DNA from: Mycobacterium deserti | GTDB taxonomy: Bacteria; Actinomycetota; Actinomycetes; Mycobacteriales; Mycobacteriaceae | Direction of reading: 5' to 3' | Length of the DNA: 64,000 nucleotides | NCBI RefSeq assembly: GCF_025345615.1 | Contig: NZ_JAODWD010000001.1 | Coordinates: forward strand, 747,304-811,303 | In this document: positions 27,750-35,768 of the stretch, piece after piece | Layout of the letters: each line of letters begins with the position of its first letter | Numbering within the stretch: position 1 is the stretch's first letter | Program-made: the position numbers and the translations under genes | The notes under the pieces: model-generated | The model's input: only the letters and a program-made list of their open reading frames with translations | The model's database searches: none | Told to the model about the DNA's origin: nothing

Positions 27750-28865
27750 ATGACGGTGCCCGATGACTTCGTTTCCGGACTGGAAGGCGTCGTCGCCTTC
27801 ACCACCGAGATCGCCGAACCGGACAAAGACGGTGGTGCACTGCGGTATCGCGGTGTGGACATCGAGGATCTGGTCGGGCAGCGGGTGACCTTCGGCGACG
27901 TGTGGAGCTTGTTGGTCGACGGCAAGTTCGGCAACGGCCTTGCGCCCGCGGAGCCGTTTCCGTTGCCGATCCACAGCGGTGACGTGCGCGTGGACGTACA
28001 GGCCGGCCTGGCCATGCTGGCCCCGATTTGGGGCTGGGGTCCCCTCCTCGACATCGACGACGACACTGCGCGCGCGCAACTCGCCCGCGCTTCGGTGATG
28101 GCGTTGTCATATGTGGCGCAGTCCGCCCGGGGTATCTACCGGCCCGCAGTTCCGCAGCGGACCATCGACGAATGTTCCACGGTCACTGAGCGGTTCATGA
28201 CCCGATGGCAGGGTGAACCCGACCCCAAGCACGTCGAGGCGATCGACGCGTACTGGGTGTCGGCAGCCGAGCACGGGATGAACGCCTCGACGTTCACCGC
28301 GCGGGTGATCGCGTCCACAGGCGCCGACGTGGCGGCGGCATTGTCGGGGGCGATCGGCGCGATGAGCGGACCGTTACACGGCGGCGCGCCCGCTCGGGTG
28401 ATCCCGATGATCGAGGACGTGGAGAAAACCGGCGACGCAGGCGCCGTCGTGAAGGGCATCCTCGACCGCAAAGAGAAGCTGATGGGATTCGGTCACCGTG
28501 TCTACCGCGCCGAGGACCCGCGGGCCCGCGTGCTGCGCGCCACCGCGAAACGGCTGGACGCACCGCGCTACGACGTGGCCGCCGCGCTAGAGCAGGCCGC
28601 GCTCGCCGAGCTGCGCGAACGCCGCCCCGACCGCGCGATCGAAACCAACGTCGAGTTCTGGGCCGCGGTGATCCTCGACTTCGCGCAGGTGCCGACCAAG
28701 ATGATGCCCGCGATGTTCACCTGCGGCCGCACCGCCGGCTGGTGCGCGCACATTCTCGAGCAGAAGCGGTTGGGCAAGCTGGTGCGCCCGGCGGCGGCCT
28801 ACGTCGGCCCCGGACCCCGCGACCCGCAATCCGTCGAAGGCTGGGACCAACTGGCCCGGTCATGA
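27750..28865 (+). CDS. citA: citrate synthase CitA
   Basis: Second citrate synthase of the window, 371 residues, matching M. tuberculosis CitA (Rv0889c). The motifs SGPLHGGAPARVIPM and GFGHRVYRAEDPRA carry the catalytic histidines. It is shorter and divergent from GltA2, and in actinobacteria this type is sometimes a methylcitrate-like enzyme. The start is ATG 27750, with no strong Shine-Dalgarno sequence. Its stop overlaps the next gene by 4 bp (ATGA). Confidence 0.93.
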   Translation: MTVPDDFVSGLEGVVAFTTEIAEPDKDGGALRYRGVDIEDLVGQRVTFGDVWSLLVDGKFGNGLAPAEPFPLPIHSGDVRVDVQAGLAMLAPIWGWGPLLDIDDDTARAQLARASVMALSYVAQSARGIYRPAVPQRTIDECSTVTERFMTRWQGEPDPKHVEAIDAYWVSAAEHGMNASTFTARVIASTGADVAAALSGAIGAMSGPLHGGAPARVIPMIEDVEKTGDAGAVVKGILDRKEKLMGFGHRVYRAEDPRARVLRATAKRLDAPRYDVAAALEQAALAELRERRPDRAIETNVEFWAAVILDFAQVPTKMMPAMFTCGRTAGWCAHILEQKRLGKLVRPAAAYVGPGPRDPQSVEGWDQLARS

Positions 28866-29467
28866 CAGCCACATTCTTTTCGGCGGCAAGGAGTTTCGCC
28901 CAGCTGGTGCGTGAGATTCCCGCCGCGGCGTGGGACGGGCCGGGCCTGGGCGAGTGGGATCTGCGCGCGCTGGTGGGACACACGTCGCGCTCGTTGATCA
29001 CGGTGAGCACCTACCTGAAGACCACCGCCGAGCGGGAGGACATCACGACGCCGGCGGAGTACTACGTTCGGGTGACCCCGACGGCGCTTGGAATTAGCCC
29101 AGCCGACGTTGCTGAGCGCGGGCGGCAGGCCGGAAGGGACCTCGGCGCGGATCCCGCGGCGACGATCGACGCGTTGGCCTCACGGGTATTCGACGAGGTG
29201 GCCGACGCGGGCAACCCCCTGATCGAGGTGCTCGGCGGGCTCGGTATTCGCCTGCACAATTATTTGCCGACGCGGACATTTGAACTGGCGGTCCACAGCC
29301 TAGACATTGCTGAAGCTGTCGGCATCCGGCACGTTCTGCCTCCCGATGTGCTGGACGAGGCACTCTTGCTAGGGATGCGGACTGCTGTCGAGACAGGGCA
29401 CGGGGAGACGGTGCTCCTGGCGCTGACCGGACGCGCTCCCCTTCCGCCGTCGTTCTCGGTGGTCTGA
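28862..29467 (+). CDS. maleylpyruvate-isomerase N-terminal (DinB-like, mycothiol) family protein
   Basis: Protein of 201 residues with the helical MDMPI-N/DinB-like fold. The motif EWDLRALVGHTSRSL carries the first metal-type histidine, and FELAVHSLDIAEA carries the second. Relatives are mycothiol-dependent isomerases or S-transferases. It is translationally coupled to citA, so it belongs to the same transcript, though no metabolic link is obvious. Confidence 0.82.
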   Translation: MTATFFSAARSFAQLVREIPAAAWDGPGLGEWDLRALVGHTSRSLITVSTYLKTTAEREDITTPAEYYVRVTPTALGISPADVAERGRQAGRDLGADPAATIDALASRVFDEVADAGNPLIEVLGGLGIRLHNYLPTRTFELAVHSLDIAEAVGIRHVLPPDVLDEALLLGMRTAVETGHGETVLLALTGRAPLPPSFSVV

Positions 29468-29544
29468 ATCCCGCGGGGAATTCGTTGCGACGCTTTACCA
29501 CCCCTTTCGCACGCAAAGCTCGCATCGGGCTTTAAGGTAGCGAA

Positions 29545-30399
29545 ATGCCTCAGATGGATCGTCGCAACATGATGATGATGACGGGACTCGGCTTTTTGGC
29601 CGCCACTATCCCCGTCTCCCAAGCTCACGCAGCGCCGGCGGACCGCGCGCCGCGGCCCCAGCAGCCGCCGCCGAGCGGCCAATCACAGGCCTACATTTTC
29701 CAGGACGAGTTCGACGGCCCCATGGGTGCGGCCCCCGATCGGGCCAAGTGGACGGTGCAGAGCTGGCAGGACGAGGTGTATCCGCCGGTCGAGGGGATTT
29801 ACCGCGACGATCGCCGAAATGTGTTCCTCGACGGCAACTCCAACCTCGTACTACTCGCCACCAACGACATGGGCAGGCTCTACAGCGGCAAGCTGCGGGG
29901 CAATTGGCGGGGCATGATCAACACCACGTGGGAAGCGCGAATCAAACTCGACTGCCTGACCCCCGGCTGCTGGCCGGCGTTCTGGGCGGTGAACGAGGAT
30001 CCGCTGCCCGACGGCGAGGTCGACATCTTCGAGTGGTACGGCAACGGCCAGTGGGCGCCGGGGACCACGGTGCACGCGGCGTCCAACGGCAAGACCTGGG
30101 AAGGGAAATCAATTCCCGGTCTCGTCGACAGTGCCTGGCACACGTGGCGGATGCGCTGGGATGAGGACGGTTTCAAGTTCTGGCGGGACTACGTCGACGG
30201 TGCCGAACCGTACTTCAGCGTGCCGCCGAACAAAATTCAGGTGTCGGGCAGGCCCGACGACTGGCGCTGGCCGTTCAACAACCCCGGCTACTGGATGCAG
30301 CCCATGTTCACCCTCGCCGTCGGCGGGCCCGGCGGCGGCAATCCCGCCCTGGGCCAGTTCCCGGCGGCGATGCTGGTCGATTACATCCGCGTCTGGTAG
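29545..30399 (+). CDS. exported glycoside hydrolase family 16 protein (Rv0315-like)
   Basis: Secreted beta-glucanase-type protein of 284 residues. A Tat-like signal with the twin arginine in MDRRNMMMMTG precedes a hydrophobic segment and an AHAAP cleavage region. The GH16 catalytic motif is GEVDIFE, giving Glu158, Asp160 and Glu163. The fold core continues through HTWRMRWDEDGFKFW and ends MLVDYIRVW. It resembles M. tuberculosis Rv0315 from memory. The likely activity is on beta-1,3-linked glucan; it is convergent with a membrane glycosyltransferase. The start has AAGGTAG upstream. Confidence 0.9.
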   Translation: MPQMDRRNMMMMTGLGFLAATIPVSQAHAAPADRAPRPQQPPPSGQSQAYIFQDEFDGPMGAAPDRAKWTVQSWQDEVYPPVEGIYRDDRRNVFLDGNSNLVLLATNDMGRLYSGKLRGNWRGMINTTWEARIKLDCLTPGCWPAFWAVNEDPLPDGEVDIFEWYGNGQWAPGTTVHAASNGKTWEGKSIPGLVDSAWHTWRMRWDEDGFKFWRDYVDGAEPYFSVPPNKIQVSGRPDDWRWPFNNPGYWMQPMFTLAVGGPGGGNPALGQFPAAMLVDYIRVW

Positions 30400-30411
30400 C
30401 CGTTACGGCGC

Positions 30412-31938
30412 TCACCGCTCTGCCTTGATGACCTGGACCAGGTTGAACTGCCAGCGCTCGACAAGCCGGTAGCCAAGGTCGCGCGGAACCGCGAATGCGG
30501 GGGTGCCCCCGAACCGAGGCCCCGGCGGCAACGCCGGGGCCTGTTCGTGTGCGGGCCTTGATGTGTCGGCTTCGGTGATGAACCACACGACGCGGCATAC
30601 GCTCAACGGCCCAGCGCTGGCCTCCGGTATGAGATTGGTGCCGAAGACGTCATCTCGGTCCGTCGCCCGTTGCCACAGACTGATGTCGACCACGTTCCGG
30701 TAGGCATCAGGGCGTGCCGCCAGGAGGGGGCGCATGGGTGCGGGCATGAAGCCCACCGTGTCGTTCACCAGCAAGCACTCACCCGGTGCGGCTTTCGCCG
30801 TAATCAGATCGGCTACCTGGCTGTAGTCCATTCCGTACTTGGCGTACGAACTTCGTTGCACCAGAAAGAAATTGGGAGCAGCGGCGACGGCAAGTACGCT
30901 CACTGCTGCCGCCGCGGCCCAGGGCTTGACGGTCAATGCGCCCACGCAGACGCCCAGAATCAGGGCGACGGCCGGTGCGGTGAAGGACAGGTAGCGAGGT
31001 GTGTAAATCGGCTGAACCCATGCCGACCACCCGACGATCACGGCCGTCGGTATCACCAACCAGGTGATCGCCACGGTCAACAACCGTCGGTCCGCATGCA
31101 TCAATTGCGTAGATGTGAAGCGCCACAGCACAATAGCCGTCGCGACGACCAGCGCCGACACGAGCGTGAACAGCGGGCTCCTCTCGAAGACCTGCTGGAT
31201 CGCGACGTCCTCGATGGTCCGGCGCCCGATCGGTGAGATCCAGACGATCTGGTGCACCTGACCGACGGTTTCCCTCACGAACGGCGCCACCACGCACCCC
31301 GCGAGAACCGACGTGACGGCGAACCGCACAAGGACAGTTCGATCGCTGCGGAAAAAGCAGAGAAACGCGACGTGCGCCAGCACCATCAGTGCGAGATACA
31401 CCTCGAGCAGAACCGACGTCGCGAGGACGAATCCGTATAACAGCCAGAGCCGACCCTTGTTGCGGTGGGCGGCACAGACGAGCACGAGGGTCAGCCACAC
31501 CGCGGCCGTCATCGAAAGGGCATAGGGCCGCGCCTCGATGCCTGCCCACGTCGCCCGCGGCACGATCGCGCAGATGACTCCGGAGCTCACCGCGACAGTG
31601 CGAGACGAGAACTGCTTGCCCAGAACCACGACGCCGGCCGCCGCGACTCCGACAGCAAGACCGCTCGGCACCCGCGACCAGAATTCCGTCGGCGGGAAGA
31701 TCGTGAACCAGCCGTGCATGAGCAGGTAGTACAGGCCGTGAACGGCGTCGACGTTGTTCAGCATCTGCCACAGCTGCCCAAGAGAGCGACTGTATGACGC
31801 CGAGATCGTCGCGGCCTCGTCGTACCAGAACGACGGCCGGCCCGCACCGATCAGACTGACTGCCGCGGCCACGACTCCGACGGCCAGGGGGTCCAGCACA
31901 GCGGGCCTCGGTCTCACCAGCACTCCCCGCCCGGACAC
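30412..31938 (-). CDS. GT-C-type (family 39-like) membrane glycosyltransferase
   Basis: Polytopic membrane protein of about 508 residues with ten or more hydrophobic segments. The motif WYDEAATIS near residue 40 lies in the first extracytoplasmic loop, where GT-C enzymes keep their catalytic acid. The HGLYYLLMHGWF segment is typical of mycobacterial mannosyltransferase-like proteins using polyprenyl-phosphate sugars. The frame is open to 32094, but that part overlaps the VOC leader; GTG 31938 is my choice, with 31917 as an alternative. A strong palindrome lies in its 3' part. The acceptor is unknown. Confidence 0.8.
   Translation of the reverse strand: MSGRGVLVRPRPAVLDPLAVGVVAAAVSLIGAGRPSFWYDEAATISASYSRSLGQLWQMLNNVDAVHGLYYLLMHGWFTIFPPTEFWSRVPSGLAVGVAAAGVVVLGKQFSSRTVAVSSGVICAIVPRATWAGIEARPYALSMTAAVWLTLVLVCAAHRNKGRLWLLYGFVLATSVLLEVYLALMVLAHVAFLCFFRSDRTVLVRFAVTSVLAGCVVAPFVRETVGQVHQIVWISPIGRRTIEDVAIQQVFERSPLFTLVSALVVATAIVLWRFTSTQLMHADRRLLTVAITWLVIPTAVIVGWSAWVQPIYTPRYLSFTAPAVALILGVCVGALTVKPWAAAAAVSVLAVAAAPNFFLVQRSSYAKYGMDYSQVADLITAKAAPGECLLVNDTVGFMPAPMRPLLAARPDAYRNVVDISLWQRATDRDDVFGTNLIPEASAGPLSVCRVVWFITEADTSRPAHEQAPALPPGPRFGGTPAFAVPRDLGYRLVERWQFNLVQVIKAER
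30517..30542. repeat. perfect 11-bp palindromic hairpin inside the glycosyltransferase gene
   Basis: The arms AGGCCCCGGCG (30517-30527) and CGCCGGGGCCT (30532-30542) are perfectly complementary around a GCAA tetraloop. A smaller GGGGG/CCCCC hairpin precedes it at 30499-30510. It encodes an Ala-Pro-Gly-rich stretch near the protein's C-terminus. It could also terminate transcripts of the convergent GH16 gene, whose stop is 118 bp away. Confidence 0.6.
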
Positions 31939-32105
31939 GCCGCTATGTTGCCAGACGCCAGTCCGTGTCAGGCGCAGTCGGAGGCGGGCGACTTCGTTTG
32001 TCGGTGCCCGGTGGTTGCATGACGGTCGGCGCGATGAGTTCGGCCCGTTCGGTGAGTCGTACTTGTAGCCCACGAAGGTAGACCAACTCTTCAAGGAGAC
32101 AGCTC

Positions 32106-32558
32106 ATGGCAATCGACGTCCAACCCGCGGTTTCGCCCCACCTCATCGTTGACGACGCTGCGGCCGCCATCGACTTCTACGTCAAGGCGTTCGGCGCGCA
32201 GGAGTACGGCAGAGTCGGGGGACCCGACGGAAAGCTGGTCCACGCGGCGCTGAACATCAACGGGTTCATGGTGATGCTCAACGACGACTTCCCCGAGATG
32301 TCGGAGGGCAAGTCGATGACGCCGACGGCATTGGGTGGAACGCCGGTGACCATCCACCTGACGGTCACCGACGTCGACGCCAAATTTCAGCGGGCCGTCG
32401 ATGCGGGCGCAACGGTGGTTCACCCGCTCGAGGACGCGTTCTGGGGCGATCGCTACGGCGTGGTGCGCGATCCGTTCGGACATCACTGGTCGATGGGTCA
32501 GCCCATCCGGGAAGTCAGCATGGAAGAAATCGAAGAGGCGATGCAGCAGAGTCAGTAG
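32106..32558 (+). CDS. VOC-family (glyoxalase/PhnB-like) protein, Rv0887c homologue
   Basis: Vicinal-oxygen-chelate protein of 150 residues. The typical PhnB-like pattern is visible: VSPHLIVDDAAAAIDFYVKAFGAQE, then VTIHLTVTDVDAKFQRAVDAGATVV, and DRYGVVRDPFGHHWSM. It matches Rv0887c in family, size and position. The function is unproven; such proteins bind small ligands or act as dioxygenases. Start ATG 32106 has AAGGAG a few bases upstream. Confidence 0.88.
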   Translation: MAIDVQPAVSPHLIVDDAAAAIDFYVKAFGAQEYGRVGGPDGKLVHAALNINGFMVMLNDDFPEMSEGKSMTPTALGGTPVTIHLTVTDVDAKFQRAVDAGATVVHPLEDAFWGDRYGVVRDPFGHHWSMGQPIREVSMEEIEEAMQQSQ

Positions 32559-32612
32559 CGAGTCGCTGCACGGCTGATCTCACGAACGGCGCCCGCCCGG
32601 CGTCTACAGGAT

Positions 32613-33059
32613 GTGACGACCACATCTGACAACGCTGACGTCCTGCGCGCCATGTACGCCGCCGAGGTCCGATACCTCGCGGCCGGTGGCCCGGCCGTCG
32701 CCGACTTCGGCACGCTCGCACCCTTTTTCGCCGCCGACGTCGCGCTGCACCAGGCCGTCGCACTGCCTTACGGCGGGGTCTGGCGCGGGCACGACGGCTT
32801 GCAGCGCTTCTTCGTCGTGATGAGCCGGACGTGGGAAACGTTCGAGATGGTCGAACAGGAATTCCTGTCGACCTCTGCCACCGCGGTGGTCCTGACTCAG
32901 GTGCACGCCCGGTCGCGCGCGACCCGTCGGTCCGTTGACTTCCCGATCCTTCAGACTCTGCGTGTCGTCGACGGCCGCATCGCCGAGGTGCGGCCCTTCT
33001 ACTGGGACACCGCAGCGATCGCCGCCGTCTGCGCTCAGACGGTCGAGCCGGCGACGTAG
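32613..33059 (+). CDS. SnoaL-like (NTF2-fold) protein
   Basis: NTF2-fold protein of 148 residues with the pattern LRAMYAAEVRYLAAG, ALPYGGVWRGHDGLQRFF and IAEVRPFYWDT. It starts with GTG 32613, 54 bp after the VOC gene on the same strand, so it is likely in one transcript. Its 3' end overlaps the convergent GH1 gene by 25 bp. The sequence gives no substrate. Confidence 0.8.
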   Translation: MTTTSDNADVLRAMYAAEVRYLAAGGPAVADFGTLAPFFAADVALHQAVALPYGGVWRGHDGLQRFFVVMSRTWETFEMVEQEFLSTSATAVVLTQVHARSRATRRSVDFPILQTLRVVDGRIAEVRPFYWDTAAIAAVCAQTVEPAT

Positions 33060-35716
33060 TCCAGCAGTACCGACATCGGCAGGAGGTTCGAACCCGTTAT
33101 GGCACTTAGGGTTGCGATGCTGTCGTGTTTCGGCGTGCGTTCGAGTTCAGGTGTCGCGGGGTCGGACCCGTACAGGCCGAACTGCAGGTGGTAGCCCTCG
33201 GACCATTCGAGGTTGTCGACGAACGACCAGTAGGTGTAACCGCGGATATCGGTGCCGTGTGCGACCAGATCCTGAACGACGGCGATGTGGTTGGCGATGT
33301 AGGACGGCCGCTTCGTGTCGTCGTCGTCGGCGATGCCGTTCTCGGTGATCCACAACGGCTTTCCGTACGACGCAGCCACTTCGAGAACCTCGCGGAACCC
33401 ACCGGGGTCGATGGGCTGGTTGAAATCGCTGCACGTCGGCGAACTCGCCGCGCACCGCACGGGTAGGCCCCGCAGGAACGGCAGTCCGGGGACGGGCGCC
33501 AGTCCGAAGCCCTGCATGGGCTGGGAGCCGTAGTACTGCACACCGAGAAAGTCGACCTTGTTCTTGAAGTCCTCGTGAACCTCGTCGGCTGTCCTGATCC
33601 CGTCGAGGTTGGCGTCCACCCAGCCGTCGATGACGGCATTCGGGAACCAGCGGTTGAAGGTCTGGTTCCAGGCGTCGGCCGCCTGCACGTCGAGCGGGTT
33701 GACTGGGTTGGCCGGCCGGGCGGGAACCATGTTGTTGGTGAAGCCGACGAACGCTTCGGGCTGCCCCTCGGTGGCCGAGATGTCGTCCCAGGCGTGGATC
33801 GCATCGTATGCGGCCGCGTGCGCCTTGGCCTGATTGACCAGGAACGTCGAGGCGAGGTCGGGCCGGATGAGGCCGGGAGGCCATGCGGGAACGAGGCCGG
33901 GCAGGGCGAAGAACTGCGTCAGAACCGGCGGGAACGGCTCGTTGATCGTCGCCCAGTTGTCGACCTGGTCGCCGTACTTCCACGCGAGATAGGCGGCGTA
34001 CTTCTCGAACTCGACGGGCGTGGTGGGCGACAGCCATCCCGCGGCCGGCGCGGGCAGTCCCAGCTGCGCGAGGGCGCGTGTGGAGATCGGATCGTGCACC
34101 CACGCCGGCAGCGAGAAGTGCGTTACCGTGACCATCGGCTCCAGGCCGTGGGCCCGCAGCGAGGCAAGGACATCGCGGTAGTGCTCGACCTCCTCCTGAT
34201 CGGCCAGAGCGTCGAGGGCTTCGAGATCAGCCTCGGTGATGGCGCCCCCGTCATCGGAGATATCCACGCTCGCAGTCGACTTCGGAAAGATCCGACTCCA
34301 CTCGATGCCCATCCGGAACGAGTTCATCTCGAGCTCGTCACGAGCCAACCGCGCGTCTTCGTCGTAGTTGACGTAAGCGCCCGGACCGTTCTCGGGCACT
34401 CCCTTGGTCAGACCCAGCAGCTGGTTGATCGGGTCGTGCACCCACTTGTACCAGTCGGAGTTCGGGTCGACCGGAGAGCCGGGCCCACCTTCGGCTTGGA
34501 AGCCGGAATGCGCGACGCCCCACGCAAAGTCGGTGGGGAACGAGAGGTCAACGCCTTCGGTGGCCGTCACATTGACGGTGACGGTCCGCGCGACCCGGTG
34601 ACCACCGCCGGGGTACAGCAGATTGCCGACGATCGGTACGAACTGCAGCAGACCCAACGGCCCGTTGATGTGCAGGCCCGCCGCTTCGTCGCCGGCGACC
34701 ACCACAAACGAGTCCCAGCCGCCGACCGCGGCCATCGCGTTCATCGGCCGATAGGTGAAGTTGCCGTCTGCGTCGACCTCGACGACACCGCCGCGCAGCG
34801 GTCTGCCGATCACCGTGTAGGTCAGCGGATCCTCGTCTGGATCGACGATGCCGACATTGCCCTTGATGAGCACATCGCCGTCGACGAGGCTTTGTGTGTA
34901 CTGGACGGGGCCGTCGGTGAGTCGCGGCGAGGAGTTGAAGAACTCGCGACGCACCCAGGCCAGCAGCGCCCAGAGCGTCGGCGGTTCGGCCGGCGGAGAC
35001 GGCAGCCCCGCGGCAAAGGGGCTGAGCACCGCGTTGACGAGGCTGGACACCAGTCCCGTGACATAGGTCACCGCGGTCGTGGGATCGAACGCGGTGGGCC
35101 ATGGCCTCAGGGACGGCACGGCAGGCGGAGTCAGCGCGGTCGTCACCGCCACGGTGGCCTCGGTGAGTGGCGTTTCGCTGTCCACGGCCGCCGACGACAT
35201 CGACCGTGCCGCAGGCGGATTCGTCGGCCGCGGTGCGTCGTTGGTCAGCGTCGCGTCGGTGTCAACGACGTGGATCGTGGCGACGGGTTCGACTTCGTTG
35301 CCCGACGTCTCGGCGACCGTATCGTCATCGGGCTCGACGGAGTCGTCCGCCTCGTCGTCCACGCCGCTCTCTGTGTCGTTGGAGGTTTCGTCGTCCGACG
35401 AGTCTTCGTCTTCGTCCTGGGTTTCGGCGTCGATTTCGGCATCGGCGTCGGCATCGGCGCCGTCCTGCTCGTCGACCTCGGGTCCCGCTTCGGCGTCCAC
35501 GTCCGTGTCGGTCCCGGTCTTGGCGTCCGCCGTCCCGGTGGTGTCGTCACCCGCCGGGCGGGCCGATTCCGAGGGTGCCGAGTCTGACGATTCCGAATTC
35601 GACGACGGCGTCTCGGCCAACGCGACTGCGCATCCGTACCCGGTGACGACGGCGGCTCCGACGCCCAGCGCGACCGCGAGACTTCCGATCCGACCGACAC
35701 ATGCCGCTGCTGTCAT
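33035..35716 (-). CDS. exported GH1 beta-glycosidase with long acidic linker and VCBS-like domain
   Basis: Large protein of 893 residues with an unusual layout. Residues 1-34 form a hydrophobic signal segment ending VALAE. About 35-150 is an extremely acidic, low-complexity Ser/Thr/Asp/Glu linker. About 270-385 resembles a VCBS/cadherin-like repeat (VDPDEDPLTYTV, VVEVDADGNFTYRP). About 390-890 is a GH1 domain. The acid/base is Glu593 in TINEP and the nucleophile is Glu792 in ITENG, both intact. GH1 enzymes cleave beta-glucosides or related substrates and are usually cytoplasmic, so an exported one is unusual. ATG 35716 is chosen because the upstream frame overlaps fprB. It follows fprB by 52 bp. 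Confidence 0.9.
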   Translation of the reverse strand: MTAAACVGRIGSLAVALGVGAAVVTGYGCAVALAETPSSNSESSDSAPSESARPAGDDTTGTADAKTGTDTDVDAEAGPEVDEQDGADADADAEIDAETQDEDEDSSDDETSNDTESGVDDEADDSVEPDDDTVAETSGNEVEPVATIHVVDTDATLTNDAPRPTNPPAARSMSSAAVDSETPLTEATVAVTTALTPPAVPSLRPWPTAFDPTTAVTYVTGLVSSLVNAVLSPFAAGLPSPPAEPPTLWALLAWVRREFFNSSPRLTDGPVQYTQSLVDGDVLIKGNVGIVDPDEDPLTYTVIGRPLRGGVVEVDADGNFTYRPMNAMAAVGGWDSFVVVAGDEAAGLHINGPLGLLQFVPIVGNLLYPGGGHRVARTVTVNVTATEGVDLSFPTDFAWGVAHSGFQAEGGPGSPVDPNSDWYKWVHDPINQLLGLTKGVPENGPGAYVNYDEDARLARDELEMNSFRMGIEWSRIFPKSTASVDISDDGGAITEADLEALDALADQEEVEHYRDVLASLRAHGLEPMVTVTHFSLPAWVHDPISTRALAQLGLPAPAAGWLSPTTPVEFEKYAAYLAWKYGDQVDNWATINEPFPPVLTQFFALPGLVPAWPPGLIRPDLASTFLVNQAKAHAAAYDAIHAWDDISATEGQPEAFVGFTNNMVPARPANPVNPLDVQAADAWNQTFNRWFPNAVIDGWVDANLDGIRTADEVHEDFKNKVDFLGVQYYGSQPMQGFGLAPVPGLPFLRGLPVRCAASSPTCSDFNQPIDPGGFREVLEVAASYGKPLWITENGIADDDDTKRPSYIANHIAVVQDLVAHGTDIRGYTYWSFVDNLEWSEGYHLQFGLYGSDPATPELERTPKHDSIATLSAITGSNLLPMSVLLDYVAGSTV

Positions 35717-35768
35717 GACCCTGCTATACCGCCGCGAGTCGACCGGCCGGGCGGCTTTGGCGAAAGTG

